The position numbers and the translations under genes were made by a program. From Phormidium ambiguum IAM M-71 (GTDB lineage: Bacteria; Cyanobacteriota; Cyanobacteriia; Cyanobacteriales; Aerosakkonemataceae): 64,000 bases of DNA. A model generated the notes under the pieces. That model saw only the letters and a list, made by a program, of their open reading frames with translations, ran no database searches and was not told where the DNA came from. Below, piece by piece: positions 8,798 through 16,271 of this stretch. Numbering within the stretch: the stretch's first letter is position 1; every line of letters starts with the position of its first letter. The stretch lies in assembly GCF_001904725.1 (NCBI RefSeq), contig NZ_MRCE01000003.1, positions 124,001-188,000 of the forward strand, written 5' to 3'.

Positions 8798-11386
8798 ATG
8801 GTATTACAAATTTCCAGCATATTTGACAGTCGTTTTTATTTGGCGCAAAATCAAGATGTTGCTGTTGCTGTTGCTAGAGGTGACTTTGCTGGAGGCGCAT
8901 TAGAACATTTTCTCCGCTTTGGAAGATTTGAAAATCGTGACCCTAGCAGTTTTTTCAACAGCAACTTTTATCTACAAAGACATCCAGATGTCCAACAAGC
9001 TGTAAATGCAGGTTTTTTCCCTAGTGCTTTTGAACATTTCTTCATTTTTGGACAATTTGAAGGCCGCGATCCCAGTAATCTTTTTAATAGCAACTTTTAT
9101 TTACAAAGGCATTCTGATGTTCAACAAGCAGTAAATACTGGTACTATTAAAAATGCTTTCTTCCACTTTATTGAGTACGGACAATTTGAAAAACGTCAAC
9201 CGAGTCCAGAGTTTAATCCCAGTATTTATTTACAACAAAATTCCGATGTTCAAACGGCGGTTACATCTGGGACTATTGCTAGTGCTTTCCAGCATTTTGT
9301 TCAGTATGGTAGATTTGAGGGTCGGCCTGGGGGAGTAGGAACAGTTCCCGGCGGTTTCTTACTTCAGTTATTGCACGCTTCCGACTTTGAAGGGGGAGTT
9401 GCTGCATTAGATGATGCGCCGAGAATGTCCTCTGTAGTTAATGGTTTGCGATCGCAATTTCCCAACAATACCCTATTCCTTTCTTCTGGCGATAATTACA
9501 TTCCCGGCCCATTTTTTGCCGCTAGCAGTGACCCTGCTTTAAGAACAGTTTTAGGCAGAGAAGATATTGGTCGCGGTGATATTATTATTCTCAATGCAAT
9601 GGGTGTCCAAGCTAGTGCTTTTGGCAACCATGAATTTGACCAAGGTACCAGACAAGTTAGAACTTTAATCGCTAGCGATCGAGATTATCCCGGTACAAAT
9701 TTTCCCTATTTAAGCGCCAATTTAAATTTTGCAATTGATGCCAACTTGCGAGATTTAGTAGTACCAGATAATCAAAAAGCTAACACTATTCCTAAGAGTA
9801 TTGCTAAAAGTACTGTAATTACAGTTAATGGTGAAAAAGTTGGGATTGTTGGGGCAACAACTCCCACATTGCCAAACATTTCTTCCCCCGGAGATGTAGG
9901 AGTTTTACCTAAAAATTCTCAAGATTTAGATGCTTTAGCTGCCACAATTCAACCATCAGTTGATGTGTTAACAGGTCAAGGAATCAACAAAATTATTCTG
10001 TTAGCACACTTGCAACAATTGGATTTAGAAATAAATCTAGCTTCCAGGTTACGCAATGTAGATATAATTGTAGCTGGCGGTTCGCATACATTGTTATCTG
10101 ATGCTAGCGATCGCTTAAGAATAGGCGACACTTCAGGCGGCAATTATCCTATATTAATAACCTCCATCACTGGCGAACCAGTAGTAGTAGTAAATACCAC
10201 CAGTAACTATAAATATGTCGGTCGTTTAGTTACTGAATTCGACTCCCAAGGCAGAGTGCTTACCCAAACTTTAAACCCGGAAATTAATGGCGCTTATGCC
10301 ACCGATGAACAAGGAGTAATTTCCACTGGAAACGCTAACCCAAATCCCAAAATTATCGAAGTTACCCAAGCACTAAGAAATGTAATTAATAGCAAAGATG
10401 GGGAAACTTTCGGACGCACCAATGTTTACTTAAATGGCGAAAGAAACTCAGTTCGTACTGAAGAAACTAACTTAGGAAATTTAACCTCTGATGCCAATCT
10501 CGCCGCCGCCAAAAATGTCGATCCTTCAGTAGTAATTTCCATCAAAAATGGGGGTGGAATTCGAGAAGCGATCGGTGCAGTTATTGGTGCTGGTGGCAAC
10601 GATCCAAACGCCGGACAAAAAATTCCCCCCCTAGCTAATCCTAGCGCAGGTAAAGAAGCAGGTGAAATTTCTCGCCTAGATATTGAAAACAGTTTGAGAT
10701 TTAATAATCAACTAACTTTACTAACTTTAACCGCCCAACAATTACAACAAGTAATTGAACATGGAGTCGCTGATTCTGCACCAGGAAGAACGCCTGGACG
10801 TTTCCCTCAAGTAGGAGGAATTGCATTTAGTTTCGATCTTAATCGACCTGCGGGGAATCGAGTAGTATCTTTAGCGATCGAAGATGCTAACGGAAATACT
10901 ACCGATGTTGTAGTTCAAAATGGGCAATTAGTAGGCGATCCAAATCGTACTTTTCGCACCGTTACTTTAAACTTTTTAGCAACTGGCGGTGATGGTTATC
11001 CCTTTCCCAATTTCCCGGCAACAAACCCAGTAGAAACAGGCATTGGCGAACAAACAGCTTTAGCAAATTATTTAACTCAAAGATTTGCTAATACTCCTTT
11101 TAATGTTGCAGATGTAGGGGTAACACAAGATACCAGAATTCAGAATTTAGCAGCAAGAAATGATACTGTAATTTCGGGAACTACAGCAGCAGAATCATTG
11201 TCAAGTATGCAATTATTTAATGATGATTTTGTCATGACAGATTCTGCGATGAAGATTTTGGAGCAAAGTTTTGCCGATCCCTTAAGTGGAATTTTGTCAA
11301 GTGTGTCGGAAGTTCCCATCAGTAATCAACCAGAACTTGTGTTAAATTCTAATTTGTCAAATATGTCAGAAAATAATTTGTTTTAG
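8798..11386 (+). CDS. 5'-nucleotidase/metallophosphatase with N-terminal repeats
   Basis: About 862 residues. I choose ATG 8798 because GGAAGGAAG lies 8 nt upstream; a TTG at 8777 would add seven residues. The first ~190 residues are four ~45-residue repeats of the type FNSNFYLQRHPDVQQAV, ending HF..FG.FEGRDPS, seen in secreted cyanobacterial proteins. The metallophosphatase domain follows (LLHASDFEGG, GDNYIPGP, AFGNHEFDQG, GGSHTLL). The 5'-nucleotidase C-terminal domain follows (SIKNGGGIRE, RFNNQLTL, ATGGDGYPFP). No standard signal peptide is visible, so export may use type I secretion. Likely role: phosphate scavenging from extracellular nucleotides. Confidence 0.85.
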   Translation: MVLQISSIFDSRFYLAQNQDVAVAVARGDFAGGALEHFLRFGRFENRDPSSFFNSNFYLQRHPDVQQAVNAGFFPSAFEHFFIFGQFEGRDPSNLFNSNFYLQRHSDVQQAVNTGTIKNAFFHFIEYGQFEKRQPSPEFNPSIYLQQNSDVQTAVTSGTIASAFQHFVQYGRFEGRPGGVGTVPGGFLLQLLHASDFEGGVAALDDAPRMSSVVNGLRSQFPNNTLFLSSGDNYIPGPFFAASSDPALRTVLGREDIGRGDIIILNAMGVQASAFGNHEFDQGTRQVRTLIASDRDYPGTNFPYLSANLNFAIDANLRDLVVPDNQKANTIPKSIAKSTVITVNGEKVGIVGATTPTLPNISSPGDVGVLPKNSQDLDALAATIQPSVDVLTGQGINKIILLAHLQQLDLEINLASRLRNVDIIVAGGSHTLLSDASDRLRIGDTSGGNYPILITSITGEPVVVVNTTSNYKYVGRLVTEFDSQGRVLTQTLNPEINGAYATDEQGVISTGNANPNPKIIEVTQALRNVINSKDGETFGRTNVYLNGERNSVRTEETNLGNLTSDANLAAAKNVDPSVVISIKNGGGIREAIGAVIGAGGNDPNAGQKIPPLANPSAGKEAGEISRLDIENSLRFNNQLTLLTLTAQQLQQVIEHGVADSAPGRTPGRFPQVGGIAFSFDLNRPAGNRVVSLAIEDANGNTTDVVVQNGQLVGDPNRTFRTVTLNFLATGGDGYPFPNFPATNPVETGIGEQTALANYLTQRFANTPFNVADVGVTQDTRIQNLAARNDTVISGTTAAESLSSMQLFNDDFVMTDSAMKILEQSFADPLSGILSSVSEVPISNQPELVLNSNLSNMSENNLF

Positions 11387-11397
11387 TTGATATTCCG

Positions 11398-11417
11398 CCT
11401 GGGGTTCAAACCCCAGG
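11398..11417. terminator. palindrome between convergent genes
   Basis: Perfect 7-bp stem CCTGGGG/CCCCAGG with a TTCAAA loop, between convergent genes. It suits a bidirectional terminator, although no long T tract follows. Confidence 0.45.
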
Positions 11418-11567
11418 TTAATTAGGTAAGTCGATCGGTGGTGTATGTTCTGAAATTGCGATCGCTGCATCAATTTTTTCTCGCACATTCTCGATCCATT
11501 CAGCTTCGGCGCGATCGTATTCATCTATTTTAATAATCGAATAAATCCTGCTTACTTTATTCGGCAC
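11418..11567 (-). CDS. small hypothetical protein overlapping an antitoxin-like gene
   Basis: A 49-codon frame from GTG 11567, overlapping the end of the upstream gene by 11 bp and ending next to the palindrome. The peptide begins MPNKVSRIYSIIKIDEYDR and contains AEAEWIENVREKIDAAIA. Its codon use is like its neighbours. The overlap suggests translational coupling. No family recognised. Confidence 0.45.
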   Translation of the reverse strand: MPNKVSRIYSIIKIDEYDRAEAEWIENVREKIDAAIAISEHTPPIDLPN

Positions 11568-11814
11568 TGGCGATTTCTTGTTGTAATGCACTACCTATAT
11601 AGCGATCGTGGTTTTCACCAATATCATTAACTTCTGCGGTTAATGTACCTAATAACGGTGAAATTGGATCGAATTCATCTGGAATTGGTGAATCGACTAA
11701 TTGAGTTAGAGACTGCAAAACTAAGCTTTCTAATGATATATTTAGTTGTTTAGCTTTTTGCAACAACTGTGCCTCTAATTCGTCTGGGAGTTGAATTGCT
11801 AAAGTTTTACTCAT
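11557..11814 (-). CDS. antitoxin-like ribbon-helix-helix protein
   Basis: 85 residues beginning MSKTLAIQLPDELEAQLLQKA, a pattern typical of short RHH/CopG-like regulators found as VapB-type antitoxins in cyanobacteria. The C-terminal half is acidic and probably unstructured. No toxin gene is directly adjacent. The overlapping small gene downstream could be its partner, but this is unproven. Confidence 0.55.
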   Translation of the reverse strand: MSKTLAIQLPDELEAQLLQKAKQLNISLESLVLQSLTQLVDSPIPDEFDPISPLLGTLTAEVNDIGENHDRYIGSALQQEIASAE

Positions 11815-11879
11815 AATTCTAAATTCTCATTTTTTACCTTCAATCAACACAATGAAAATATGACTATTAAAGAGATATT

Positions 11880-12098
11880 TCATCGTAGCATATATTCTTC
11901 AAAACCAGGAGGTGTTTCATCAAAATCATCTGCAACGTAACTAAAAATGCCTTTACCGCAGCCAAATTGACGGGGTTGGATGACGACAGCCTTTTCAGAA
12001 AAATTTTCTTTCATTTGTTGGATTTCGTTTAAAGTTTGAGGATCTTTCAATGACAAAATCCATTGGATTAATTCTAATTTAAGAGATTCCGTATTCAT
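11880..12098 (-). CDS. DUF2281-like antitoxin
   Basis: About 72 residues (ATG 12098; an in-frame TTG at 12113 is possible). The C-terminal block GKGIFSYVADDFDETPPGFEEYM matches the VapB-like DUF2281 antitoxin signature, in which the acidic tail contacts a PIN toxin. No intact PIN gene is adjacent, only a broken one near 13.5 kb, so this may be an orphan antitoxin. Confidence 0.6.
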   Translation of the reverse strand: MNTESLKLELIQWILSLKDPQTLNEIQQMKENFSEKAVVIQPRQFGCGKGIFSYVADDFDETPPGFEEYMLR

Positions 12099-12153
12099 GG
12101 CTTTGATATCCAATTTCCATCACAGTAGAGAACTCATTTACCCAAAAGCTATG

Positions 12154-12408
12154 TTACTTGCTAGTTAATTTGTCATATTCTGCATGGGTGCCGATCCAAA
12201 ACCACAAAATGCCTTTTTCGACTTCTATCCCTAATGCTCTATAATCTCTTCCGGCTCTAACTGACCAATATTTACCAACCTTTTTGAAATGAAGAGATGG
12301 ATGAGACGGATCAGTTTTGAGTATTTCGTAGCACCGATCGGCATTTCTTTGTACATCTTCAGGTAGAGCATTGTAGTATTCCCAAAATCTGCGGTTTGTG
12401 TAGTGCAT
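12154..12408 (-). CDS. RelE/ParE-family toxin
   Basis: 84 residues with the RelE/ParE core: LHFKKVGKYWSVRAGRDYRALG followed by ILWFWIGTHAEYDKL. The start overlaps the stop of the upstream antitoxin gene (TAATG), typical of a toxin-antitoxin operon. Expected to be a ribosome-dependent mRNA interferase or a gyrase poison. Confidence 0.75.
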   Translation of the reverse strand: MHYTNRRFWEYYNALPEDVQRNADRCYEILKTDPSHPSLHFKKVGKYWSVRAGRDYRALGIEVEKGILWFWIGTHAEYDKLTSK

Positions 12409-12608
12409 TAAATTGGCTCACAGTTTCCCGCCTCGAAATCTGCAATTGCTTCCTGTGCTAAGGCTTCTAATTTGCCATCAGCAATATCCTTTTCTAACTG
12501 TTCATCCCAACGCTGATAATCTAAATCAGCAACCCATTTCAATAGTTTTTCAAATTCATCAGGTGTAAGTTTAAGGATAGCATCTTCAATTTGTTCTAGT
12601 GTCAACAT
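12408..12608 (-). CDS. antitoxin of the RelE-like pair
   Basis: 66 residues, acidic and helical (MLTLEQIEDAILKLTPDEF..LLKWVADLD). It lies immediately upstream of, and overlaps, the RelE-like toxin gene. Assignment is mainly by position and size. Confidence 0.65.
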   Translation of the reverse strand: MLTLEQIEDAILKLTPDEFEKLLKWVADLDYQRWDEQLEKDIADGKLEALAQEAIADFEAGNCEPI

Positions 12609-12625
12609 AGGTCATTTGCTCGTAA

Positions 12626-12844
12626 TTAGTCAATTTGAAGAGTGTTAGGTTCAGAAATAGATTTGCCTTCTGCTTGCCACGCTTCCAAATACATTTCTAT
12701 CACTTCTTCGCCGTTACGAATTGCTTCTTCGCGTGTTTTGACTTGAGGATAAGGTATGACGGCGCGATCGGCAAATTCTGGAATTGTAACTAAGAAAAGT
12801 CGATCTTCATCAGACCATTGAATAATCATGCTGTATCGACTCAT
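12626..12844 (-). CDS. HicB-like protein
   Basis: 72 residues: MIIQWSDEDRLFLVTIPEF then VKTREEAIRNGEEVIEMYLEAWQAEGKSI, the partial RNase-H-fold pattern of HicB antitoxins. No HicA toxin gene is adjacent and there is no C-terminal DNA-binding domain, so it is a short solo HicB. Confidence 0.7.
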   Translation of the reverse strand: MSRYSMIIQWSDEDRLFLVTIPEFADRAVIPYPQVKTREEAIRNGEEVIEMYLEAWQAEGKSISEPNTLQID

Positions 12845-12871
12845 GAATTCTCGTCCGGCTCGATCGCCATT

Positions 12872-13456
12872 TTACCTGCCATATTCGCGCAACCAAGAAA
12901 GCACATCGTCAATATTTTTGTCAGGCGGAAAGACCGGATAGAAGTACTTCACTATCTTCCCGTCTTTAGCAATCAGCGTTAGGCGCTTAATGAGGTGCAT
13001 ACCCTCCACCTCGAACATCGGCAAACGCAGCCCTTGAGCGAACTTGAACGAAGCATCGCTTAACAACTCGAATGGAAGGTGCAAGCGTTCCGACGCTTCC
13101 TGCTGATCCTGGGTTGTTTGAGTACTCATACCGAATACTTTGCAATCGAGAGCTTGCAAATCCAGGTAGCGATCGCGGAATGAGCAGGACTGTGGCGTGC
13201 AGCCTGCCGCTCCAGGGATTTCAACCCAGCCTCTGGGTATAGTTCGGCCAGGTCGCCCAGTCATGGGATAACAGTAAATAACGAGCCAACCAGGAATTTC
13301 TGAGGGATTGACTGTGCGACCCGATGTGGAAAACAGGTTTACGGAGGGAAGCGCGAGTCCGAGTAGATGATCGCACGCTCCGTCATTTAGCGGAGCAGGA
13401 AGGCCGTTCGGAAATTCACGAAGAAAGTCTTTTGGGAGTTTGCCAAGATTGTCCAT
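12872..13456 (-). CDS. peroxiredoxin, AhpC/PrxQ-like
   Basis: 194 residues of the AhpC/TSA family. The redox motif is GCTPQSC followed by SFRD: the first Cys takes the peroxidatic position and the second, five residues on, the resolving position typical of PrxQ/BCP. The N-terminal ~35 residues are extra compared with minimal PrxQ. Its GC content is higher than that of its neighbours. It overlaps the remains of a vapC reading frame, suggesting it landed beside or inside a toxin gene. Confidence 0.75.
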   Translation of the reverse strand: MDNLGKLPKDFLREFPNGLPAPLNDGACDHLLGLALPSVNLFSTSGRTVNPSEIPGWLVIYCYPMTGRPGRTIPRGWVEIPGAAGCTPQSCSFRDRYLDLQALDCKVFGMSTQTTQDQQEASERLHLPFELLSDASFKFAQGLRLPMFEVEGMHLIKRLTLIAKDGKIVKYFYPVFPPDKNIDDVLSWLREYGR

Positions 13457-13482
13457 TTCTTACTCTCTTTATAGTCGATCAC

Positions 13483-13542
13483 GATCGCAGGCGCATGAAC
13501 CCGTTGAATATCAATTAAAATATCCGCATCCAACAAATACAT
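13483..13542 (-). pseudogene. vapC (PIN toxin) 5' remnant
   Basis: From ATG 13542 the frame reads MYLLDADILIDIQRVHAPA, the standard first beta strand of a PIN-domain toxin with its first catalytic Asp. After about 20 codons similarity stops and the frame runs into the peroxiredoxin gene. Only the start of the toxin gene survives. Confidence 0.6.
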
Positions 13543-13551
13543 ATTGCTCAA

Positions 13552-14184
13552 TCACACACAATTTTTTAATGCTTCAATATCCGCCCTAACAATTTTTTCC
13601 AAATTTATCGTAATCTTTTCAATATCCCAATTCCACCAGGCAATTTCCAACAAAACATCGATTGTTTCATCAGAAAAACGTTGGCGAATTAACTGCGCTG
13701 GATTCCCCCCAACAATGGTGTAAGGTTTCACATCTTTAGTAACTACAGATTTAGCAGCAATAATTGCGCCATCGCCAATTTTTACTCCTGGCATAATGGT
13801 TGCTTCATATCCAATCCAAACATCATTACCAATTACCGTATCACCTTTAAAAGTTGATTCATTCGATTCAGGTGTAACTCGCTCCCAACCATTACCAAAA
13901 ATGTAAAATGGATAGGTGGAAAACCCGGACATTTCATGATTTGCACCATTCATGATAAATTTGACATTTCTGGCGATCGCGCAGAATTTGCCGATGATTA
14001 ACTTGTCACCGATAAAGGGGTAGTGATAGAGGACATTGCGATCGAAATTTTCCGAATCTTCTGGATCGTCGTAATAAGTATAGTCGCCAATGATAATATT
14101 AGGATTTGAAACTACATTTTTAATAAAACAAATTTGGGGAAACCCCGGCATTGGATGTAAAACTTTCGGATCTGGATATTGCAT
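13552..14184 (-). CDS. hexapeptide acetyltransferase, Vat/CatB (XAT) family
   Basis: About 210 residues; the start at 14184 has GAGG 7 nt upstream (a GTG at 14190 is also possible). Left-handed beta-helix repeats are visible (IGKFCAIARNVKFIM, IGNDVWIGYEATIMPGVKIGDGAIIAAKSVVTKDV, ending GNPAQLIRQRF). NGANHEMSG carries the likely catalytic His. These enzymes acetylate streptogramin, chloramphenicol or other hydroxyl acceptors; the substrate here is unknown. Confidence 0.85.
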   Translation of the reverse strand: MQYPDPKVLHPMPGFPQICFIKNVVSNPNIIIGDYTYYDDPEDSENFDRNVLYHYPFIGDKLIIGKFCAIARNVKFIMNGANHEMSGFSTYPFYIFGNGWERVTPESNESTFKGDTVIGNDVWIGYEATIMPGVKIGDGAIIAAKSVVTKDVKPYTIVGGNPAQLIRQRFSDETIDVLLEIAWWNWDIEKITINLEKIVRADIEALKNCV

Positions 14185-14236
14185 TAACACACCTCAAAAT
14201 TGCCAATTCTCAAATACCAAAACACGAAACAAAGTC

Positions 14237-14533
14237 TTAACTTCGTGCCTGCCAAACTTTGGGATCTCTGCGACCATGAAAAATGGCTGTAACAACTACT
14301 CGACTTGATACAATCCGGTAATAAACTACATAAGGAAAGCGCCGCACCACCGCCCGTCGAACATCTCGATAGACAACAGGAAATGATTCTGGTATTTGGC
14401 AAATTCTATTCAGTATCTCATCAACACATTCTAAAAAATCGTCACCAAGTCCAGGCTGCTGACTCTCATACCAATTATATGCCTCTTCTAGTTCTTCACG
14501 AACTTCTGGACGAAATACCAGTACATAATTCAT
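14237..14533 (-). CDS. ParE-family toxin
   Basis: 98 residues: RPEVREELEEAYNWYESQQPGLGDDFL and FPYVVYYRIV...VTAIFHGRRDP, a clear RelE/ParE fold. The start codon overlaps the upstream antitoxin gene by 4 bp. Confidence 0.85.
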   Translation of the reverse strand: MNYVLVFRPEVREELEEAYNWYESQQPGLGDDFLECVDEILNRICQIPESFPVVYRDVRRAVVRRFPYVVYYRIVSSRVVVTAIFHGRRDPKVWQARS

Positions 14534-14754
14534 TGTTGTTTTCTGAGTGAGGCTTTAATTTCTTCCCATGTCAATACGTTATCAGGATTTGCTTCGTGAT
14601 CGGCTATTCTGCGATCGATCTCTTGCTGTTGCGCTTCGGTCAGATCGGGATAAGCTTGTTCTGCTGCGATACTATCCCAAATTGCTTGCACAAGATCGAT
14701 TCTATCTTCAATACTTAAGGCTGTAATCTCTTTCAAAGTGGTTGTGATGTCCAT
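14530..14754 (-). CDS. addiction-module antitoxin (TIGR02574 type)
   Basis: 74 residues with the family pattern LSIEDRIDLVQAIWDSIAAE and TWEEIKASLRK. Located immediately upstream of the ParE-like toxin gene, overlapping it by 4 bp. Confidence 0.85.
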   Translation of the reverse strand: MDITTTLKEITALSIEDRIDLVQAIWDSIAAEQAYPDLTEAQQQEIDRRIADHEANPDNVLTWEEIKASLRKQQ

Positions 14755-14830
14755 ACAATTAACCTAAATATAAGACTTAGCGATCGACTACATTTAAATA
14801 TATAAGATTGCGTTTCATTATGCTGCAAAT

Positions 14831-15394
14831 TTAATCAAACGAAATCAAAATAATATCTCCTTCTTTGGCACTTTGCTTAAAGAACTCAACTAACTTTGGA
14901 TACACTTCAAATAAGACTTCAATCTCCTCTTCATCCCAACCACCAGTTTGAGGATTTGGATATATCTCTGCTGCATTAAATGCAGAGGAGTCAAATCTTT
15001 GTTGTAAGTCGTTTACAGAAATCTGGCTCAATGCTTCAGCAACTTCCTTAACTTCATCAGGTGTAAGATAACGGATAACTCCATAAGTTGCTTCAAAATT
15101 AGTAGGTGTACCTCCCATAACCACATTGCACAAAGGGGGCTGTACTTGTGATTTGCCAACAAAAGCTAATTCTTCAGTGAGTAAGAAATGTAGTGCTTGC
15201 CAATCTTTACCAAGGCTCAAGTAGCTTCCACTATTTTTTCGTTCTTGAAGTCGGGCGACTATCTCTTGTGGTTTACTAAAATCAAGTTCATTTAGATTAA
15301 TAAACGTGAAGAATGATGGAGCAGTTTCAGGGTTGCTTTGAAACTCTGCAAATTGCTTTGGTGTGACACGCCAATAAGACGCTTCTATACCCAT
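14831..15394 (-). CDS. DUF1877 family protein
   Basis: 187 residues starting MGIEASYWRVTPKQFAEF, typical of DUF1877, with GKDWQALHFLLTEE and GGTPTNFEATYGVIRYLTPDEV. Function unknown. It is the first protein gene after the tRNA array on the same strand, so it may be read from the array transcript. Confidence 0.8.
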   Translation of the reverse strand: MGIEASYWRVTPKQFAEFQSNPETAPSFFTFINLNELDFSKPQEIVARLQERKNSGSYLSLGKDWQALHFLLTEELAFVGKSQVQPPLCNVVMGGTPTNFEATYGVIRYLTPDEVKEVAEALSQISVNDLQQRFDSSAFNAAEIYPNPQTGGWDEEEIEVLFEVYPKLVEFFKQSAKEGDIILISFD

Positions 15395-15460
15395 ACTTTT
15401 TGCCCTTCTCTTCTACGGCTTAATTTTTCATGACTCAATACCACTATTTTGACGCACAAA

Positions 15461-15533
15461 TCCACCGGGAAGGTACTGCCCCTTCTAAGACACAGTTATC
15501 GGCTGTGCGCGTCACTATTTCCGCCTCCGGTGG
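15461..15533 (-). tRNA. tRNA-like, anticodon GAT (Ile), atypical loops
   Basis: Acceptor CCACCGG/CCGGTGG, anticodon arm CACAG-CCGATAA-CTGTG and T-stem GAAGG/CCTTC all pair well. The T-loop is GGCAGTA instead of TTCAAAT, the D-loop lacks GG, and position 33 is C. It may be a degenerate or specialised tRNA. Last element of the array. Confidence 0.5.
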
Positions 15534-15538
15534 GTAAA

Positions 15539-15620
15539 GGAAGATGGAGGACTCGAACCCCCAGGTGTCACCCTGCCCTGGTTTTCAAGACCAGTTGCCG
15601 TCCATTCAGCGGCATCTTCC
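15539..15620 (-). tRNA. tRNA-Ser (TGA)
   Basis: Acceptor GGAAGAT/ATCTTCC, anticodon arm CTGGT-CTTGAAA-ACCAG, a class II variable arm and T-loop TTCGAGT. 82 nt. No encoded CCA. Confidence 0.85.
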
Positions 15621-15629
15621 ATAAATTGG

Positions 15630-15703
15630 GGTGTCTGGGGGAACTCGAATCCCCTATTACTGATCCCACAAATCAGCGCCGCGACCACTTTGGCTTCAGA
15701 CAC
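15630..15703 (-). tRNA. tRNA-His (GTG)
   Basis: Acceptor GTGTCTG/CAGACAC with C73, as in tRNA-His; anticodon arm CTGAT-TTGTGGG-ATCAG. The base before position 1 is T, so G-1 would have to be added after transcription. Confidence 0.8.
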
Positions 15704-15705
15704 AG

Positions 15706-15779
15706 TGGATACTGGTCAGAATCGAACTGACATCCTCCCCGGTGCGATCGGGAAACTTTACCATTTAAGCTACAGACCC
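15706..15779 (-). tRNA. tRNA-like, anticodon CGC (Ala), poor acceptor stem
   Basis: Anticodon arm TCCCG-ATCGCAC-CGGGG and T-arm GTCAG-TTCGATT-CTGAC are good. The acceptor GGGTCTG against CAGTATCC pairs only with a bulge or mismatches. Anticodon CGC is unusual. Possibly decaying. Confidence 0.5.
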
Positions 15780-16105
15780 ATTTTGCAATGTGCGATCGCA
15801 TCAGATAAAATGCGTGCAAGTTACCAGAGCATTATGCGCTTTCTCAGATACTAGGGGGACTCCGCTGGTGAGTTATTACACACTCTTTAAAGGATGGCTA
15901 CCTTCAAGCCAACCTCCCAGGTTCTTTGCACTCCCCGTTCCCACGCGCCTGCTGTTTTATGCCAGCAGTACTTTTCCTCTCGTACTAAAGTATGTAGGCT
16001 CTTGGATGTTAGGTCACGCGGTTGGATGCGAAATGCTCGCCATTTCCCAGAAAAATATCAACAAGTGAATTTAACACACCTCCTTTAAGTTATCAAAAAA
16101 TTCAA
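15780..16105 (-). ncRNA. GTPase-centre mimic RNA: sarcin-ricin loop plus L11-binding domain of 23S rRNA
   Basis: A 326-nt non-coding segment between the tRNA-Arg(TCT) and tRNA-Ala-like genes, on the array strand. In RNA order it has: a perfect Shine-Dalgarno AAAGGAGGTG (16086-16077); a hairpin GAAATG-GCGAG-CATTTC; a sarcin-ricin loop at 15992-15969 with the universal AGTACGAGAGGA (15986-15975) on stem TACTTT/AAAGTA; a hairpin CTGCTG/CAGCAG; and a 57-nt GTPase-associated centre (15921-15865) with GGTTGGCTTGAAGG, GCCATCCTTTAAAGAGTG and GTAATAACTCACCAG. A further stem GGGGA/TCCCC encloses that centre. Both elements have paired changes relative to normal 23S rRNA, so they look maintained. No sizeable reading frame explains the region. 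Release by tRNA processing at both ends is likely. Confidence 0.8.
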
Positions 16106-16178
16106 CGGGAATGGTAGGACTTGAACCTACACCAATCGATTTAGAAGATCGATGCCCCATCCTTTAGGCGACATTCCC
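16106..16178 (-). tRNA. tRNA-Arg (TCT)
   Basis: Acceptor GGGAATG/CATTCCC, anticodon arm TCGAT-CTTCTAA-ATCGA, T-loop TTCAAGT. Lies directly upstream, in transcript order, of the GTPase-centre mimic RNA. Confidence 0.9.
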
Positions 16179-16191
16179 TTGATAAATTTGG

Positions 16192-16263
16192 TAGTCCTGG
16201 TAGGAATCGAACCTACGACCACTTGCTTGTAAGGCAAGTTCTCTGCCATTGAGTTACAGGACT
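16192..16263 (-). tRNA. tRNA-Val (TAC)
   Basis: Acceptor AGTCCTG/CAGGACT, anticodon arm CTTGC-CTTACAA-GCAAG, T-loop TTCGATT. Canonical cloverleaf. Confidence 0.9.
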
Positions 16264-16271
16264 GAGAACAG

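Noticed and set aside
15790-16088. Two overlapping plus-strand reading frames (92 and 64 codons)
   Set aside because: They run antisense to the structured RNA and lack ribosome-binding sites; composition is explained by the RNA stems.
15780-16105. Simple decaying 23S rRNA fragment or assembly artefact
   Set aside because: The two rRNA motifs come from distant 23S regions in reversed order, sit exactly between tRNA genes, and show paired compensatory changes. A chance fragment would be colinear and unpaired in its changes. Comparative proof is still needed.
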